A stretch of 64,000 nt of DNA from Cheiracanthium punctorium (taxonomy: Eukaryota > Arthropoda > Arachnida > Araneae > Cheiracanthiidae). The translations under genes and the position numbers were made by a program. Location of the stretch: assembly GCA_038373885.1 (NCBI GenBank), contig JAWZYV010011897.1, forward strand, positions 372,001 through 436,000, read 5' to 3'. Shown here piece after piece: positions 45,297 through 56,715 of this stretch (its first letter is position 1; every line of letters begins with the position of its first letter). The notes under the pieces are model-generated. The model worked only from the letters and a program-made list of their open reading frames with translations, searched no databases and was not told where the DNA came from.

Positions 45297-46071
45297 TGAA
45301 GTAAAACTTCTTTGACGTTGGATTCAGTTACAGCCAGATTCATTTTCTTTGTGGTGTTCATCCCCATGTTCTTAAACCGTTGTTCCGTCTGGAGGTTGGG
45401 TTAAAATCCAGGGAGTGTCCATGTATCCTTTACACATGGACATGCTCTTAAATCGTGTGTTCTTATATCGTTTGCAGCTGGGTTTGTTTCTTTGTGGTGT
45501 TCCATACCTATGTTCTTAAACCGTTTTTCCGTCTGGAAATTGGGCTAGAATTCAGGAAGTGCCCATGTTGTAGTATTATTCTTTAACTGTTTTCTTATGC
45601 CATTGTTCCGTCTGGAGGTTGGGTTTGAATGGGGGGAATGTCCATAGTCTAGTATTATACTTTAACTGTGTTCTTTAACTGATGTTTTGCTCTGTTTGTT
45701 GGGTTCGAATGCAGGTAGTGTACATTTTTTGTGTGTGTTTTTCTATCACAGTGTTCTTAAGCGTTGATTTCGTCTGTTGGTAGGTTTCAAATTATTATTC
45801 TGCATCCGTGTTTTTAAACTGCAGGTTCTGTTTATTGTTTAGGATTGATTGCAGTCAGGGTCCGTTTCTTTGTGGTGTTACATCCCCGTGTTAAACCGCC
45901 TCCGTCTTGAGGTTGGGTTAGAATCCACGGAGTGGCCATTTGTTATTCTTTTATTCTGTTATTAAACCGTTTGCAGCCAGTGTTTGTTTGTTTGTGGTGT
46001 TACATACCCGTGTTCTTAAACCGTTGTTCCGTCTGGATGTCGGGGTAGCATAAAGGAGACCATACGTCTTC

Positions 46072-46816
46072 AAAATTCGAGGACAGTCCCCAAATATAGA
46101 TTTTTTTTTACTTTGTCCCTAAAAATACCTTGACTTCTTGGGGATGCGAAAAGTCCCCAAATTTAAAGATTTGCACTTTTTTCCCCTGAAAGTTTCCGTT
46201 TAGTTTATTTCTTTCAGAAAAAATTGAAGAAATAAGAAAAATAAAACAACTAAAAGCGCCTTCTACTCAGAGAAACATTTTGATTTCGATCTCTGAAAAC
46301 TTTGCTGTCATTGTATGTGTAGCGTGTACAGACATTCAATAAAGTGTTCGACTGTGAGTCAAATTTCCCATTTCAGTTTTGTTAATGATTAATCACTTTT
46401 CAGGAACAACCATGCTTTAAATATGAAATTGAAGTACGAAATTTTTCTTTCACTCGAATACTTTTTTTAGAGGGTGTAAAAGGTTTCATGAAAAATGATC
46501 ACAAAACGAGCCAATGTAAAACGCAATGTCTTCTGAAAAATACAAATTCTATGCCAAGTATTAAATTATGAATAAATTGCAATATTTCAACATGGTTTTC
46601 CTTTCATATTTCTGGTTTAAATAAATATTTATAAATACTTCCATTAATTTATTAGAAATCAGAATACACAATTGATATAAAGAGCTATTAGCATGATAAT
46701 ATGTTGTGTCCTCAAATAAGTCCGCAAAGATATTTTCTAGTGTACCCAAGTTTTCCTTGGATTCCAGGATAATGCTTGATTTGTCCCAAAAATACTTTTT
46801 AGAAATATGGTCATCT
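46072..46816. mobile_element. hAT-like element inside the tandem array
   Basis: The left end AAAGGAGACCATACGTC and the right end, inverted TAAGATGACCATAT, are imperfect inverted repeats. They are related to the element at 58802-59034 (both have GGGGACTGTCC-type subterminal sequence). The array unit GGTTAGCATCC is split and partly duplicated (GGGTAGCAT / GGTTAGCAT). No transposase recognised. Confidence 0.55.
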
Positions 46817-47354
46817 TAGGTTAGCATCCAGGAAGCGCCCGTGTTGAACTATTATTCTTCTATTACTATCTATCTCTCTACTATTACACTGTTTTCTTAA
46901 AACGTTTTTCCGTAGGATTTGAATCGAGAGAATGTCTATGCTGGGGTATTTTTCTTTAACTGTGTTCCTAAACTGGTGTTTTCTTCTGTTGGTTGGTATC
47001 GAATGCTCATAGGGTCTGTTATTGCCTTTTTCTATGGCAGTGTTCTTAACCTTTGTTTTCCTCTGCTGATTTTGTTCAAAGTATTATTCTGTTTCCGTGC
47101 TTTTGAAATGTAGTTTTCGTCTGCTAGTTTGGCTGGATTGCAGGTTGCATTTCTTCATGTTTTTCTATCACCGTGTTCTTAAACCGTAGTTTTCGCCTGC
47201 TGGTTGGGTCGTTGCCTACGTAAAACTACACAAGGCCGGGAAATGCGGCTTTCAAAACTGGGGAAAATGTAGATAGCGCTTTTTGGTCCAATAAGAACTC
47301 ATGGTTGCCTTATTACCACATGAGAGCTATCTTTATTCCTCGTATTTTTAGATT

Positions 47355-47480
47355 GGACTTATGTAGTATCCCGGCGGACCGCCAAGACGAGCGATTTTTC
47401 GCCAAGATAAAAACCGGAGCATATTTGACGAAAAAACAGTTTGGCGGGAATGACAGCAGGGATAATATTACGAAAGTGCC
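47355..47480. mobile_element. MITE family 2, copy 2 (diverged)
   Basis: Aligns with 44694-44864 through CCCGGCGGACCGCCAAGACG and GCATATTTGACGAAAAAACA. It is flanked by TAGATT on both sides (47349-47354 and 47481-47486), at least 6 bp of target duplication. Nested in the P-type relic. Confidence 0.7.
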
Positions 47481-47580
47481 TAGATTTCTTTATATTGTTT
47501 TATAATTTTAAATCCACATCGGTTTACGACACAAACCGATATGGATGTTAAAGTATGTATCGTATGCATTAAATTGCATG

Positions 47581-47859
47581 TTATCTCTGTATATAAAATA
47601 TGTTCTCACTGATTGACTTATTCAAACACATGAACGACCAGACAAAACTATCGGACATAGAAATCCTGTATAGTAAAATGCTGCAAATTCTTGAATATTT
47701 ATTTGGACACCAAAGAGATTTGTCCTTATTTCCTTGCCGAGAAATAGCAACCCGCCACTTATCTTTTAAAATGGGATCTTTTGGAAAACGGTGAAATCCG
47801 GTATTTTCTTTTAAAAAGCGATCAGAATAATTACAATATGGTACACAGCAGTACACCAT
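47581..47859 (-). pseudogene. THAP-domain fragment of a P-type transposase
   Basis: The frame starts MVYCCVPYCNYSD and continues FHRFPKDPILKDKW, then CPNKYSRICS. This is the N-terminal THAP zinc finger (C2CH, sequence-specific DNA binding) used by P-element transposases to bind their ends. The first two cysteines, the FHRFP motif, the tryptophan and the ICS cysteine are present. The HF pair expected straight after ICS is lost; the following bases read as if one nucleotide were deleted at that point, shifting the frame. Downstream catalytic sequence is absent. It lies inside an element with P-type ends. Confidence 0.75.
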
Positions 47860-48230
47860 TTTCGCCTAATTATTTTTGCGTACAATGTAGTTATGTATAG
47901 ATACGATATGCAATAATAACAAATATAATAAGGTAAATGTTTAAATATGCTTAAATGTCCCGAAAACTCATTACTTACATTCAAACAGCCAGAAAACACA
48001 AACGTTGAAGGGTCATAAGAGCGCCCCCAACGTCATTTTAGTGAACTAAGTTTTCGCCCGTTTTACTGGTGAAAAACACGACCTTTTCCAGGCCTTGTGT
48101 AAGTATTACGTAGGCAACGGTTGGGTTCGATCGCAGGCAGCTTCGCTTTTCAAAACCAAGTGAGCGTTACTTCCGTCCGGAAAAATAATCTGAGTTACTC
48201 TCTAGTTGTGCCTAAAGAAGTTTTACTTCA

Positions 48231-48678
48231 AAAATGTACGGAGAGTTGTTTTAATGGCAACCATAAAAAGTGAAATGGTTATCGTTGCGTAGATTGCAAA
48301 GAATCGCCAAACAATAAAAGACTACATTCGTGGCAAATATCTAAACCGTTTCTTTAAATTAAGCATTAAAAAGGGGAAAATGAAATGTATAGTATATCAG
48401 TAAAAGATAGTAAATAGTTACTAGGTATGCTAGGGCAATATTGATCAAAGCACAATATACCGCATTAATAAATATTTCGTGAAACTAAAAGCGTTCTATT
48501 CGTTTTTCAACAGCCGTATTACATCACAGCTAACTAAACATTAAGAAATTCTACGTCTCGTTAATATATCCCGCGTTAGTTTCAACAGAAAAGACTGTAC
48601 CTGAACTTTTTTTTTTCCTTGGAGATTCTGTTTTGTCACAAGCAGTTGTGATCACATTTTAGGAAAATGTTCTTGAAG
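48231..48678. other. Intergenic DNA, no gene supported
   Basis: AATCGCCAAACAATAAAAGA near 48301 resembles CGCCAAATAATGAAAAATCG near 50516 in Helitron copy C. Otherwise nothing is recognised. Confidence 0.4.
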
Positions 48679-48731
48679 TCGCAAGGCAAGAAGAGAACAT
48701 TTTAGGATAATGTTCTCTTCTTGCCTTGCGA
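48679..48731. repeat. Perfect 23-bp hairpin with 7-nt loop
   Basis: The left arm 48679-48701 (starting TCGCAAGGCAAGAAGAGAAC) is exactly complementary to 48709-48731; the loop is TTAGGAT. There are no mismatches, which suggests recent formation or constraint. A partial copy of the arm's end, ACATTTTAGGAAAATGTTCT, occurs just upstream at 48654-48673. It could be a small hairpin RNA locus or a foldback by-product of replication. Confidence 0.85.
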
Positions 48732-49130
48732 AGAGTGGGTACACAACTATTTAATTATAAAATAAAACGGTTCACTATATCATATAGTAGCTGAAGTATT
48801 AATGGTATAACTTAAATCTAAAAAAAAGAGTATGATGTAGAAATGGGAGATATTGAAAGTTAGGAATTTTCCCTTCAAACCGTCAAGCTTTTTTTCCCCC
48901 CTGATCGCGAATGACACCGACATAGTTTTTTGTATCATAATATCACAATGGTCTCAGGTCAGTACTTATACTAACTTTACGAATAACTAATGAATAACTT
49001 TACACCAAGAGTAAAATCCTTTTGTTTATTTTTAGTCTCCACATCACTGGAATCAATTCGAATTATACATGTAAAGAAAAAGCTTCGTTCCCTACCGTGC
49101 GGAGAACGGGTACACAGCTATTTTTTAAAA

Positions 49131-51003
49131 TCTTAAATTAATTATAAAATAAATCATCAAGTGCCGTTATCGTAAAATTTATAAAAATGTATAAATTTAT
49201 ATAAACGTAAAATTTATATATTTGTATAGAGTGTAAACTGTCCGTTAATTGGTTGGTTAGTTAGTTAGTTAATTTGTCTGTGTCTCGCGTAGCTCCGAAA
49301 CGGGTGATCGTAGACCTACCAAATTTTGTATGGAATTTCTCCACGACGGGTCCCGACATTCCTCGAAGCGATTTTTTCTAAATTCGAATTATTTTGGGAG
49401 ATATCGATAAAAAAACATGTCGCAAAACGCTAATTTTTGCTCCGCCATTTCGCAATTGTAACCCCGCAGTGAAAAAACAGAGAATATAGCATATCTAGGT
49501 TGCAATATTTGGCAAGTTTATTAAATGATTCAGACTCGAAGTACAACTAAAAGATTAACGATTTTTTTTTTGTTTAGATTATTTGTAAGGTTGTTTTCAC
49601 TCTATTCTAAAAAAAAAGTAAAGGCATTGTCGACGCTGTCAAAGCTTGTTGGGCTATCTCCTCCGGGGATTTGTGTTTCGACTAAGGTGAACGCAGATTC
49701 GAAAAATTCCGAGGAACCTGATAAGCTGACTTAAATTTCGAAAATCGAATTATTTTAGAAGATATTAATAAAAAACTGAAAAAAATAAACATAATGGTTG
49801 CCAGATTTGGCATAAAATCATTCATTCCTTTGCAACAAAGCGTTTCTAAGTATGTAGAATAGCGTGAAATTCACAAACATGATGTACAATTACACCCATT
49901 TTACGCCAAATTAAAAAGTATATGAAATAAATAACTCAAAGTGCGTTACACAAAGTTGACAATTTTTAAATAGTAAGTTCGCTTAGACAACAGTTTAGAG
50001 TTTAGAATTAGCGACTATTCGTTTTTCCAAAACGGAATAACTAATTGTAACTGATTTTAAAAGCACCATCTTGGCATTAGGAATAATCTGGCAAAATAGT
50101 ATCTTTCCAAGCAGGGTGAATCTATGCTTCGAGTTCCAGAATGCTGGAACCCAGTATCTTGAAAATGAAAAATAATTAAAGTGCAGATTATTTTCGGTCC
50201 AGCTGGATTATTTGCTACCAGTAGGCATATTTAGTAGTGTTAACTATGCCTGTTTGCCAGCGCGGCGAGATGATATAATTCGCGGTGCTAAATACGCCAA
50301 TCTGCAAAGGATTATGTATATGAAAATATGGATAACGGTTTTTCGGGAACCTTGCATCAGCAGTAATTATAGGTTGTGAACATGTGTAAATCACCAAATA
50401 ATGAAAAGTCGGCATTGGTGGCAAGCTATCCTAGCTGTTCCGTAGTTTTTATCAAAGAAAACATGTGAAGTACTGTTTTCTTAGAGCTAATTATTAACTA
50501 TACATATACGCAAGTCGCCAAATAATGAAAAATCGCCATGGGTGGCAAATACGCAAGGTGTCCAATAGGTTTTACATAATTAAAAATACAACTGAAACAG
50601 CTGTTCTGATTTTATTACGCTTTAACTCTTAATTAATGTAACTTTTGAATGGCAACATTAAATATCATTGTGTTTCTGAGGAGTGCAAATAATTTTTCCA
50701 GCGATTATACGCGGAGTCCGCACTCCGGGTGGAGTATAGCTCTGGATCCGTAGAACACGGATTCCTATAACAAAATATCTACCGTGATATGGGGGAGTGG
50801 TCTACTGTAGTGTGAAGTTTAAATTTTTATGTACCAATGAACATGCAAGAACAAAGCAACGTGTAGCTCAGTAACATTCTATCTGATCCAATGTTCGCGT
50901 TTTTTCTGTTGAAATTATGTTTTTTTTACGAATACGCCTTATCAGGGGCCGAATGATTCATACGAAAAGCGAGCGTAGCGAGTCTAGTGGCCTTGGCCCC
51001 TAG
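49131..51003 (+). mobile_element. Helitron, copy C (5' TC to 3' hairpin and CTAG)
   Basis: The left end TCTTAAATTAATTATAAAAT follows an A. The right end carries GTGGCCTTGGCCCCTAG, a short GGCC hairpin next to a terminal CTAG, followed by T. TC...CTRR ends, a 3' hairpin and insertion between A and T are Helitron features. The body matches copies A and B in its first 630 bp. No Rep/helicase gene is present, so it is non-autonomous. Short repeats CGCCAAATAATGAAAA occur at about 50394 and 50516. Small open frames here are not convincing. Confidence 0.7.
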
Positions 51004-52179
51004 TTTAATTAAAATATCGTGTGTATGTGAAATCCAGGTGTGCATGTGAATACTTCAAATAATCCGGATGCCAATCATTCCACCGGATTTCTGAATTAAA
51101 ATGTTATCAGAACTTAACGAAATTAATATAGGACCGTATATAAAGTATTTCACATTATTTCGAATTTTTAAAAAAAATATTGAAATCGCCACGCTGTAAA
51201 AATTATTGCTAAGCATACATACAAGAAAGAAAGAAAAAAGAAAGATTCCGACGAAATTGATGATTGCCTCCTTTTTAAAGTCGGTCAAAAAGCCTTGTCA
51301 TAAGAAAATTTGCGTGTGTGTAGTGTATGTTACATCGATTGCTAAAAACCAAATTTGTGGTATATTTTATTTTAAATGAGCAATTCAATTGTTGTGTTCA
51401 AGTTCTGCAGAAATGGTTATCCCGTATTTTAAATCGGAATTCCTCTTAAAAACCAGATTCTCTTTTCCGAAACCCTATATTTATTTTGCTGTAATTTTTT
51501 TTAATTCTCTCTTTGCTTTTTTTCTTCTTCTTTTAAGTAGAATTTTTGCTTTCTTCTGAATCCGGCGTTTCCATTTCGAATGCAGCCAAGTTTTTCCAGC
51601 TAGAGTCAGCCTCTGTGTTTACTGGATATATCGAAATGCAAATAATCTTATCTTAACAGCTGCGGAACCCCGCATTTCGCAGAACTTCTAGCCATCAAAC
51701 AATGACTTTGAAATAGATGTGCGTTTGACGTTTCCAACATTGCACAAAGTTGGAACCGATAATTCCCGCTGCATTACACTAACTTCCCTTAAGTTTTGAT
51801 TATTAGATTTGATACGAGTTGATTTGATTGGGCGCTCTGTTCGGTAAGTGTTTTCGGAAGGCAGGAAGAGTACGGAAGTTGTTGATTACAAGCTCTTTTC
51901 TTTTAAAACTATTAAAGAAAAAAAAAAGCATAATATCAAATATCACTGTCATCCTGCTTGTTCTCAACCCCCAAGAGAGTATGTCAAATAAGAAATTGCA
52001 CGAGTAAAATATCTAACTCGCTACTATGCTTTTTGTAGGAAGTTGGATGTAAAGTTTTCTAATCTATTCTCCGAATCTTACTATCGGTAAATGCATATTC
52101 AAGGTTGCTTCGTCCAAAGTTTGTATACGTTCAAGTAGATTTTGAATGGATAAAACTGGAAGTGTGGAGGATATGTTTG
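51004..52179. other. Intergenic DNA, no gene supported
   Basis: Begins with TTTAATTAAAATATCGTGTG, also found at the right end of Helitron copy A. No gene or complete element seen up to the hAT element. Confidence 0.45.
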
Positions 52180-52187
52180 TTTCTATA

Positions 52188-52781
52188 CAGGGCCGTACCC
52201 AGAAAAAAATTTCGGGGGGGACAAAAGGTGGAAAAGGCTCAATTTTTCACAAAAAGGCTTCATTATTATTGTTTTGCATAAGCGCACCCACGGAGGGGGC
52301 TATGGGGGCTGAAGCCCCCATCTAAAGGTAGGAAGTTAGAAGCGAAAAGCTTTAAAAATGAAAATTGTCGCTAATGTATTATAATTTTTTCTTTTTTTAA
52401 TTGTCTTCAAGTTATTTCTAACCAAAAAATACATTTATTTGAAAAAAGTTTTAAATAAATGCTTACAGTTAGTTTATGAAACACTGTTAATCTCGGTTAC
52501 AACGTCACTGAAAAGATCAGATAATTATTTATGACTCCATACCGAGTTACATTGCTTATGAGCTTGTGTTCTATGGGACAATCAAATGGTACCGGATATG
52601 TAGACGTTATAAGAGAGTTGTAACTAACCGAGGTCACTATAACCGAGTTCAGCAGTATTTGTATGTCGCCCAGCCCCCCCTAAACTAGAATCCTGGGTGC
52701 GCCACTGTTGTTTTGTTATCAAAATTTTTAATTTCGGGTGGGGGGGCAGACCCCCTTGTTCCCACCCTGGGTACGGCCTTG
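52188..52781. mobile_element. hAT element hosting a second hAT MITE
   Basis: The termini CAGGGCCGTACCCAG and, inverted, CAAGGCCGTACCCAG are flanked by the exact 8-bp duplication TTTCTATA (52180-52187 and 52782-52789). Without the nested MITE and its second target copy, about 155 bp remain. No coding sequence. Confidence 0.9.
52277..52707. mobile_element. hAT MITE family 1, copy 3 (complete, nested)
   Basis: A 431-bp element flanked by the exact 8-bp duplication TTGTTTTG (52269-52276 and 52708-52715). The left end is CATAAGCGCACCCACGG; the right end inverted is CAGTGGCGCACCCAGGAT. It is the best-preserved member of the family also seen at 4985 and 19314. Confidence 0.9.
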
Positions 52782-52789
52782 TTTCTATA

Positions 52790-53981
52790 CCTTATTAGTA
52801 AAACGACTGTGAGCTAGTTATCTTATTAAACTGCTTGCAGCGCCATATTGGCAAAAATCGAAAGTTATCATTCATATCAGGGGGGAAAGGAAAAAAGACT
52901 GCTCATAAAATGTTGAGCGTTGTATATCTAATACAAAATGGTGCATTATATGTAAAAGTAATTTTAGAATTCCTCTGAAATGGAATTTAAACATAATCAA
53001 ATCATTGGCTCTACACATATACATTATACCCCCGTTTAGGTTTATCGCTCATACTTTTTGAGATAAGAACTCGTATAACTTCCGACTGTCGTCACTAGGG
53101 ACGCTGAAGTCACTTGCGTGTGATAATGTGTAGTTCACTTCGCACAGCCTTGTACAAGGCCGTAGCCGGGAAAAAAAAAAAAAAATCGGAGGTGGGGGGA
53201 GATGTAATGCTAAATATTTTTCACCTTTAATTGATCTCCAGCATCAACGGAAATGAAAAAAACCTACTGCGTTTACTAAAATTTCGGATAAAAGATCAAA
53301 CCACCATGATCCGTCCCCCATATGGCATTCACTTGTATCACCACATTAGTCACATCACTCAAAAGTAATTGAAGTGTATTCAAATTTTAGCTTGTATTTT
53401 GTATATATTTCTGAAGTCAACTGTACATTGATAATTATATATTTTATATGGCTGCCTTAAAAGATAGGTTATTTTTCTCTTCAGCGGTAATCTCCCCAGC
53501 TGTCCCCTCAAAGAGATTTTGCTACTAACAATTGTATTTATTAAAGTATCGATTTATATATATATATATATTTTCATAATTTATGAATTCAGACAATATT
53601 GTTTATCTTACTATTTTAATGAAATGGCTTGTCCTTTTTAGCTTTTGAAATGTAAATGGTCTTTAGAGCGCAATACTAAAAATTTCAAACTAGTACAATC
53701 AACAAAAAATATGTATGTATTTGTTAAATATGTGACTTATTTTAAAGAATAATAAACTTTATTTCTCTCAAAATGAACAATCCGAAATAGCAAATAGCTC
53801 CTCACGTGTCTATTGATTTTTTTTTTTCTTTTAGAAAAGTGAATATATTTGGAAAATAAATATTTTTAGCTGCTCCTTGCATATTTTTGCCATCCATTAT
53901 TTTTTGTTACCTTATTAAAATCATTTTGAAAATAGTTTAATAGGCACAAGTATAGGATTCATGAAATTACGCAGCACTTTA
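52790..53981. other. Intergenic DNA with a possible hAT left end
   Basis: CAAGGCCGTAGCCGGG followed by A and G runs at about 53155-53200 looks like a hAT left end, but no partner end was found. A TA repeat lies near 53557-53572. Confidence 0.4.
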
Positions 53982-54049
53982 CACAGGGTGTTCCAAAAAA
54001 ATGATAAGACGCTTTAATTCTTTATCTAATAGCGATAAGTGCGCATTGT

Positions 54050-54054
<5 letters not shown>

Positions 54055-54090
<36 letters not shown>
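54055..54090. repeat. (AT)n microsatellite
   Basis: About 17 uninterrupted AT units close to the left end of the mariner relic. Confidence 0.95.
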
Positions 54091-54092
<2 letters not shown>

Positions 54093-54643
54093 TAAGGTCG
54101 GAAATAAGACAACATGAATTAGAAATTTCTCTTGTTAATTTTCAAAAAGTTACACTCTTTAAATTTGTATACGAGCCCCATACAAAGAATTTTCCCAATT
54201 AATAAAATGGTGATGTAAAACATTTCAGAATTGTATCATAAAAAGTGTCAGTGATATGAAGATAAATACATGCTAACTTAAACCACTTTTCAATGGCTCT
54301 CGAAGAGAAAATATCACGTTTCAGGGGACCTACAGAAATTACGATAGACTATAATTTTTTGGACTCTAGCAAAAACATTTACATTCAAATTCATGTATAG
54401 TTCCTGACCTTCTTCTGACCTTGAAGATATCTCTGGGACGGTTTATGATGTAGGGCTGAAAATTTGTAAATCACCTCATTATATCACCTCATATCATTAT
54501 ATCACCTCATGGGGCACATTTTACTGATTGGGGATTTTTTATAATGGTATACAAATTTGAGATGTGTAACTTTCTGAAAACTAACAAGAGAAATTTTTTC
54601 TTGAGGTTGCCTTTTTCAATTTACATTGCCCACTTATTTTTAA

Positions 54644-54820
54644 CCCTTTGAGGCGCAACCCTTTCCCAATGCCGGGCACAGCCAGCTGTCGTCAAAAAAG
54701 GGTCTCTAGATCTGTGGCACGCGATGAACGTTTCGATCGTCCGCCATCTTGCTGGTAAAGTCGAGCGATGGCAACGGCTGCCCTTTTTTCAGCATTGGGA
54801 AAGGGTTGCGCCTCAAAGGG
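54644..54820. mobile_element. piggyBac-type MITE, copy 1
   Basis: A 177-bp element with perfect or near-perfect inverted ends of at least 30 bp, starting CCCTTTGAGGCGCAACCC, directly flanked by TTAA (54640-54643 and 54821-54824). CCC termini with TTAA fit piggyBac. Its interior (CGTTTCGATCGTCCGCCATC) recurs at 57118-57587. A 109-codon open frame starting inside it is spurious. Confidence 0.9.
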
Positions 54821-55589
54821 TTAAAAGAATGTTGGAACTGAGTCCCGAATGTGTACTACCTTCAGTCTGCTGGTCTGAGGACAGTGCAGTATTTGAAAAT
54901 GAGTTGGGGAAACACCAGAGTTGGGGAAAAACCCGGTTTATTTGGAAAAAAACAAACGAAAAACAGGTTTTTTGGTTTAAACCGGGTTTTTTTTTTTTTG
55001 GTTTAAATCAGTTTTTTAAAATCCTTTTAAAATTCCCTGTTACATACTTATAAGTAAAATTATTTCTAAATGCTCAAATAACAATCAATATTCCTCCTGA
55101 AGGTAATTAAACAAGGTAAATAAACAATTGTTGCTATACTTACGTGGACATTGAAATCATTCAATTTTAATATTTTATTTAGACAAGCTATTTTTTATAT
55201 TTAGTATATAATATATACAATATTAATTGTTTACTATATTTTACATGGAATCTTGCACTTAGATTCATCAGTAATAATGGTGATAAGTTGTTCAAAATGA
55301 TATTTTTAAGGTTTAAAAATAAGTTGTTAAAACACAAAACCCTCTATTTTAGAGACAAATTAAAAATGCAGCCTATAACTTAAGCTTAATTAATAATTTT
55401 TACTAATGATAAAACAATAAGGTATCTATTAGATTGATATAAAACTTATTGCTGATGCTTATAAGGATAATTTTAAAAGATATCGGAACGTATTCTATCT
55501 GTAGTATTCAGAATTTTAAATTATTCTTTAAAAAAAAAATGGTTTAAACCACTCGGTTTAAAGCAAGTAAAACCTGCGGCACACTACCA

Positions 55590-55850
55590 GCTTTCAGCAT
55601 TAAAAATATTTGTTTGGTCGAACACCACACCCTATTCACCTGATTTGGCACCTGTAGATTGTTTTTTAATTAAATGGTCTTTAAAAGGGGGAACATTTCA
55701 GTTACCTTGCATTCTACAAACTGTTACCAATAGACTCAAGGAAGTACACAAACAGGACCTTCCATCGTTCTCTCAGCAACTTGCATCGTCGACGTAATCA
55801 TTGTGTAGAAATGCAAGAGGATTATTTTAAAGCCATGTAAGTAAGAAATT
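55590..55850 (+). pseudogene. Mariner transposase C-terminal relic
   Basis: One frame reads FVWSNTTPYSPDLAPVDCFL, the block that carries the third catalytic aspartate of DD34D mariners (PYSPDLAPxDxFLF). It continues WSLKGGTFQL and QTVTNRLKEVHKQDLPSF, and ends, after frame breaks, in RCVEMQ/EDYF-like sequence typical of the C-terminus. Stops and shifts make it non-functional. The upstream catalytic aspartates are not seen. Confidence 0.75.
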
Positions 55851-56213
55851 GAAATAAAGTTCTTGGTCGGAAGTAATGAGTAACTTATGTCTCATTACTT
55901 ATTGGCACTCTGTAGAATACTAAGAAATGGTACCTCTCTATTGGATTTATTGTTCAGAATTACTTGCATTTTCCCGTAGATATAATAACCTGATACTTTG
56001 CATTGGATTCTATAGTTAATCAGCTAAAATGCAAACAAATTTTACAAATGCAATTCAGGTTTTTTTCAACTTTCATTCATTAAGCCGATGACTAATATGC
56101 TATACATTTCTGGTAGTATTTATACAAAATTGTTTAAAAAATGTAATTTTTTCTCCTTATATTTAATGATAGAAATCAATATTTTTCAGTTGAGTACAGT
56201 ATTTTTATTAATA

Positions 56214-56219
56214 ATTTGT
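56214..56219 (-). promoter_or_regulatory. Candidate polyadenylation signal for the minus-strand gene
   Basis: AATAAA on the minus strand about 500 bases beyond the stop codon of the transmembrane-protein gene. A second AATAAA lies at 55946-55951. Which one is used cannot be decided from sequence. Confidence 0.3.
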
Positions 56220-56715
56220 CCAAGAATAAAAAGCACTTTAATTTCATATTTTAAATATTAATTGGAATTTGAAATATTGTCATTATATTTACAATATGTG
56301 TGATGTCTATCTTTAATACTAGTTGGTAAATACTTCAAAAATGGCAATAAATAATGAATGCAACAACACAAGGCAAAATATTTACACGAGATTTAGGCAA
56401 TGTTATTTTGCTTTTAGAATCTTTTTAAGGCATCGGTAAAGACTAAAAACATTAGTTTGATTCTACAAAGAAGTATTACATTTTTTCCTGTAAAGAAATC
56501 TAATAACCCAGTAATAAATTTCTAGATTCTTCAACATGTCAATGCATATTGCTATTGATCAGTAGGTACATTGCTTTAAGCATGTCATGGCACAGGTGCT
56601 GAAATATGTTGCCTAAAATTAATCAAGCACGTACTCCAAAATTGATATCATCAGTATCTATCTAAAGTTTGGGGAACAGGTCATCTTTTCAGTTTCAAAT
56701 GGAGACCACTGGAGG

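Larger units (their letters stand above)
47210..48118 (-). mobile_element. P-element-type relic with THAP domain
   Basis: Inverted ends GTTGCCTACGTAA at 47211 and, inverted, GTTGCCTACGTAA ending at 48118 are followed by further matching ACACAAGGCC. The target GGTTGGGT is duplicated (47202-47209 and 48119-48126), the 8-bp length typical of P elements. A THAP-domain remnant lies on the minus strand. A family 2 MITE sits inside, next to the left end. Only about 0.9 kb remains, so most of the transposase is deleted. Confidence 0.8.
45297..48230. repeat. Composite block: degenerate tandem repeats between short inverted repeats
   Basis: The outer ends are an exact 17-bp inverted repeat, TGAAGTAAAACTTCTTT (45297-45313), complementary to 48214-48230. 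Between them, units of roughly 100-130 bp recur loosely from 45355 to 46060 and from 46820 to 47205. The landmarks are TTTGTGGTGTT, GTTCTTAAACCG, TTCCGTCTGGAGGTTGGGTT and AGAATCCAGGGAGTG. A hAT-like element and a P-type element interrupt the array. It may be one large non-autonomous element; no target duplication was found. Confidence 0.55.
53982..55912 (+). mobile_element. Decayed mariner element with TA target duplication
   Basis: The left end CACAGGGTGTTCCAAAAAAA and the right end, inverted CAGAGTGCCAATAAGTAATG, are diverged inverted repeats. TA flanks both (53980-53981 and 55913-55914). A C-terminal transposase relic lies near the right end. The element is enlarged by a piggyBac-type MITE and simple repeats. 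The interior from 54.85 to 55.55 kb is non-coding. Confidence 0.6.

Noticed and set aside
54724..55053. 109-codon open frame
   Set aside because: Starts inside the piggyBac-type MITE and runs into T-rich filler; no protein features.
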